Assembly (NCBI GenBank): GCA_033439765.1
Contig: JAULSN010000001.1
Span: forward strand, 4,588,001 to 4,652,000
DNA length: 64,000 bases
Direction: 5' to 3'
DNA from: Lasiosphaeria ovina
Lineage: Eukaryota > Ascomycota > Sordariomycetes > Sordariales > Lasiosphaeriaceae
How positions within the stretch are numbered: position 1 is the stretch's first letter; each line of letters opens with the position of its first letter. Positions 61,348 to 64,000 of this stretch are shown here, piece by piece. The translations under genes and the position numbers were made by a program. The notes below the pieces were generated by a model. That model was not told where the DNA came from. It was given only the letters and a program-made list of their open reading frames with translations, and made no database searches.

Positions 61348-62998
61348 ATGGCTTCCTTCACCTCGAACCCGAAGCTGCAGCTCGCCGCCACTGCCGTCGT
61401 GTCCGCCGCTGTCGCTGCCGGCGCCCTCCTCACCTACCAGCGCCTGCAGCACGACGAGCGCCTCTATCGCCTCAAGCACTCTATACCCGAGCCCAAAGCC
61501 AACGGTACCCCCATACAACCGGTATGACTTGTATCACAACCCCGACTTCCCCGACTCCCCGCTGACACCACCCCCCCCCCCCCCCCCCCCTTCCAGGTCA
61601 CCAGCACCGGCCCCCTCCCCCGACCCGACAAGGAGGATGAACACAACCAGCTCCTGGCCCAGCGCGCCCAGAGCGGCGACTTCGACGACGAGCTGATCCT
61701 CGAGCAGCTGGCTAGGAACCGCGTCTTCCTCGGCCAGGACGGCCTCGACAAGCTTCGCGGCGCCTTCGTAGTCGTCGTCGGCTGCGGCGGCGTCGGCTCC
61801 CACGCCACCGCCGCCCTCGCCCGCTCCGGCGTCTCGCGCATCCGCCTCGTCGACTTTGACCAGGTCACCCTCAGCTCCCTCAACCGCCACGCCGTCGCCA
61901 CCCTCGCCGACGTCGGCCTCTCCAAGGTCCAGTGCCTGCAGCGCCGCCTCATGGCCGTCACCCCCTGGGTGCGCTTCGACATGCGCCTGCAAAAGTTTGA
62001 CGGCCGGAGCGCGCCATCTCTTCTGAGTGGCTGGGAGGGCAGCGAGTCCCAGAAGCCACACTTTGTCATCGACGCCATCGACAACATCGACTCCAAGGTC
62101 GAGCTGCTCAAGTACTGTTGGGACCACGGCCTGCCCGTCATCTCGTCCATGGGCGCCGGCACCAAGAGCGACCCCACGCGCATCATGGTCGGCGACATCG
62201 GCACCAGCACCGACGACGGCCTCTCGCGCGCCACTCGCCGCCGCCTCAAGCTGCTGGGCGTCACCAGCGGCATCCCCGTCGTCTACTCGACCGAGAAGAT
62301 GGGCGACGGCAAGGCCGCCCTGCTCCCGCTCCCTGACGACGAGTTCAAGAAGGGCTCCGTCGGCGACCTGGGGCCCCTGCCCGACTTTCGCGTGCGCATC
62401 CTGCCCGTGCTGGGCACCATGCCCGCCGTTTTCGGATACACGGTCGCGAACCACGTCATCTTGAAGATCACCGGTATGCAGCCACCACAGACTTGCCTCG
62501 GTCAGCAACTGACTATTCTCTCTAGGCTACCCGCTCGACTACGTCCCCGGCAAGGCGCGGGACAAGATGTACGACGGCATCCTGGCCTTTGTGCAGAGCG
62601 TCGAGGAGAGCCTCGTGCGCGAGCACCACGGCCGAGCCTCAAACCTGTCGGTCGGGCTCAAGGTGCCGCTCACACACGGCGACATCGCCTTCCTCGTCGA
62701 GGAGGTGTACCACGGCCGGAGCGTCGTCACGGGGATTCCCACCAAGCTCGTGCTGGTGCGGTGGCAGAAGCCGCCGCGTGGTAGCACGCTGGTCCGGATC
62801 GCCGCCGGCGACGCGGAGCAGAGGTCGTCCGACGTCAGGCTGCGCGACCTCGTCGTCATGACCAAGGACGAGGCCACGCGCCACCAGAAGGAGGTGCTGC
62901 AGGGCGACAAGTCTCCATGGGAGCTCTACGACGCTGCTGTTGTTGCTAAAGTCGAGGCGCGGCAGAAGGAAGTCGAGCCGTACGAGCATTACAGGTGA
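61348..62998 (+). CDS. tRNA threonylcarbamoyladenosine dehydratase (TCD1/TCD2-type, ThiF/E1-like)
   Basis: Exons 61348-61521, 61597-62473 and 62526-62998 give 507 residues. Intron 1 (75 bases, GTATGA...TTCCAG) contains a 20-C run; intron 2 (52 bases, GTATGC...CTCTAG) has a CTGAC branch site. Both keep frame. Residues 11-30 are a membrane segment (LAATAVVSAAVAAGALLTYQ), matching the outer-mitochondrial-membrane anchor known for yeast Tcd1/Tcd2. The E1-like Rossmann fold follows: VVVVGCGGVGSHATAALARS near residue 115, RIRLVDFDQVTLSSLNRHAV, and DAIDNIDSKVELLKYC. The C-terminal part after intron 2 is the fungal extension of this family. The enzyme uses ATP to cyclise the carboxylate of t6A37 in ANN-decoding tRNAs to ct6A. 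Which of the two yeast paralogues it corresponds to cannot be told. Confidence 0.88.
61571..61590. repeat. Poly-C run, 20 bases, inside an intron
   Basis: Uninterrupted 20 Cs forming the polypyrimidine tract directly before the TTCCAG acceptor of the first TCD intron. Confidence 0.95.
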
Positions 62999-63232
62999 TG
63001 CACGGGCACGACTCGGTGGCACACACCACTAGACTCGGGCAAGCCATTTCGGAGCATCAAAGCCTTGAGCATATCAGGCCAGGCCCGCTCGATGGCTCAC
63101 CCAACGTGTACCAAAAAATGGAGCGACTATATAATGCGAATCTACATGAAAGTACGCGCCGCTTTCGGCGGCATCTTGAGAGGGATACTACGGGGGATTT
63201 AGATGTTGCCTGTACGATTACATATACCCCCT

Positions 63233-63341
63233 CTTTTTAAAAAGCGTGTGCACGGTGGTGGGTATAAACCACTTCACTTTGGCGATAGATCTAGATCTAA
63301 TCCATGGAAGTCGCTCCTAGAGTAGACGGAAGAAAAACATA
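63233..63341 (+). repeat. Dispersed repeat, copy B
   Basis: Matches 20203-20327 in the same orientation with substitutions and short gaps, about 235 bases downstream of the TCD stop codon. Non-coding in both places. Confidence 0.7.
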
Positions 63342-63358
63342 CCCCTTTTTGATTAGTC

Positions 63359-63363
63359 ACACA

Positions 63364-63409
<46 letters not shown>
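63359..63409. repeat. CA dinucleotide microsatellite
   Basis: About 25 CA units with one T interruption. Confidence 0.95.
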
Positions 63410-63411
<2 letters not shown>

Positions 63412-63520
63412 TATATTAAAAAGATCACACGCATGTATGAGCGCATGATATGAGGGAAAACTATGAGAGAATGCTGGGAGACGTCAAGACTATTCTCATC
63501 AAGGCAATCCATCCATAGCT

Positions 63521-63544
63521 GCCCTGCCCTGCCCTGCCCTGCCT
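63521..63544. repeat. CCCTG pentanucleotide tandem repeat
   Basis: About four and a half copies of GCCCT. Confidence 0.85.
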
Positions 63545-63729
63545 GCACTGATGTGTTCTGTTCCGCTACGGAAAAAGAAAAAGATAGACGAGGCTGCTAT
63601 TTACCGCTTTTCGTGTTCGCTTGCTTGCTTGCTCCTTACATCTATGTTGTCCGTATAAGCTGATCCCTAGTGTGTGAATAACGAAAAGAAAAGAGAAGAG
63701 GTAAGCCCAATGCGTGAGTCCGGCAGAGG

Positions 63730-63758
63730 CAGACAGACAGACAGACAGACAGACAGAC
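63730..63758. repeat. GACA tetranucleotide tandem repeat
   Basis: About seven copies of AGAC, same unit as at 3631-3648. Confidence 0.9.
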
Positions 63759-63907
63759 CCTCTGGGTTGCGGAGAAGGGATAGATAGCCATCCTACACAC
63801 GGATGCATAACCACCCATCCCCCCCATTCCGCACCGAACCCGGATGAAGAAAGAAAGCAAAGAACCATCCACACATCTTCCCCCTGTCCACCCCTTCTGC
63901 CATGGCC

Positions 63908-64000
63908 TCACTTGGCCCTGCCGTCCTTGTCAGCCTGCTGCAGACGCATGGCGACGCCCTCGCACACGCGGCCGTCGTTGAACCACTTGGCCGCCGGCAG
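63908..64000 (-). CDS. 3' end of an unrecognised gene, cut by the window edge
   Basis: The minus strand is open from the window end to a TGA at 63910-63908, giving the last 30 residues, which end in FNDGRVCEGVAMRLQQADKD and a short basic tail. The codons are GC-rich at third positions, like the neighbouring core genes, which supports coding. It is convergent with the TCD gene. Too little is visible to name a family. Confidence 0.6.
   Translation of the reverse strand: MPAAKWFNDGRVCEGVAMRLQQADKDGRAK

Larger units (their letters stand above)
62999..63907. other. Convergent intergenic region with simple repeats
   Basis: About 900 bases between the TCD stop and the 3' end of the last gene. No gene is supported. 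It holds dispersed repeat copy B and three simple repeats, listed separately. Confidence 0.5.

Noticed and set aside
61534..62508. Minus-strand frame of 324 codons
   Set aside because: It is antisense to the TCD gene, whose frame has the clear E1-like motifs and introns.
63359..63409. CRISPR-like or telomeric array
   Set aside because: It is a plain CA microsatellite; there are no spacers, and no TTAGGG arrays occur in the window.
1..64000. Giant mobile element (Starship) or biosynthetic gene cluster
   Set aside because: No tyrosine-recombinase captain, polyketide or peptide synthetase, terpene cyclase or cluster regulator is visible; the lone acyl-CoA synthetase is not enough.

Overview
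This is a window of nuclear DNA from a filamentous ascomycete, most probably a Sordariomycete and plausibly Hypocreales. The evidence is short GT-AG introns of 53 to 107 bases with CTAAC/CTGAC-like branch sites, a fungal OCH1-type mannosyltransferase, an Est1-type protein with fungal architecture, a small secreted cysteine-rich protein, a kinase-like family I know from hypocrealean genomes, and many TACCTACC/GGTAGGTA words between genes. I see no bacterial operons, rRNA, tRNA or CRISPR.

The window has two unlike halves. From 1 to about 51.7 kb it is very gene-poor. The only strong gene is an intron-containing Est1/SMG-type DNA/RNA-binding protein (10444-12955). Weaker items are a CCHC-finger, coiled-coil, retroelement gag-like ORF (14596-15549), a decayed kinase-like gene (20812-21898, minus) divergent from a broken gene of unknown function (22608-23529), two low-complexity hypothetical genes (31651-32262 and 40630-41682), a short F-box protein (46927-47304, minus) and a doubtful ORF (47955-48428, minus). 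The rest is intergenic: mixed-composition DNA, AT-rich patches (about 13.6-14.2, 20.1-20.5, 23.9-25.1 and 36.9-37.8 kb), microsatellites and a striking set of long poly-G/poly-C runs.

From 51.7 kb to the end the DNA is GC-rich and gene-dense, and looks like conserved core genome. It holds OCH1-type alpha-1,6-mannosyltransferase (51752-52971), a gamma-glutamylcyclotransferase/AIG2-like protein (53723-54449, minus), a probably mitochondrial ACSF2-like acyl-CoA synthetase (55267-57330), a six-cysteine secreted protein (58712-59172), a short-chain dehydrogenase with an in-frame TAG at codon 5 (59415-60209, minus), a TCD1/TCD2-type tRNA threonylcarbamoyladenosine dehydratase (61348-62998), and the 3' end of an unrecognised minus-strand gene (63908-64000). 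These genes do not form an obvious pathway or biosynthetic cluster; they cover Golgi glycosylation, acyl activation, tRNA modification and secretion.

The points most worth a second look are the zinc-finger-like N-terminus on the Est1-type protein, the nonsense codon in an otherwise intact SDR, the divergent pair of decaying genes at 20.8-23.5 kb, a roughly 110-base repeat found both beside that pair and downstream of the TCD gene, and the poly-G/C tracts, one of which lies inside a TCD intron. I found no clearly new multi-gene system.
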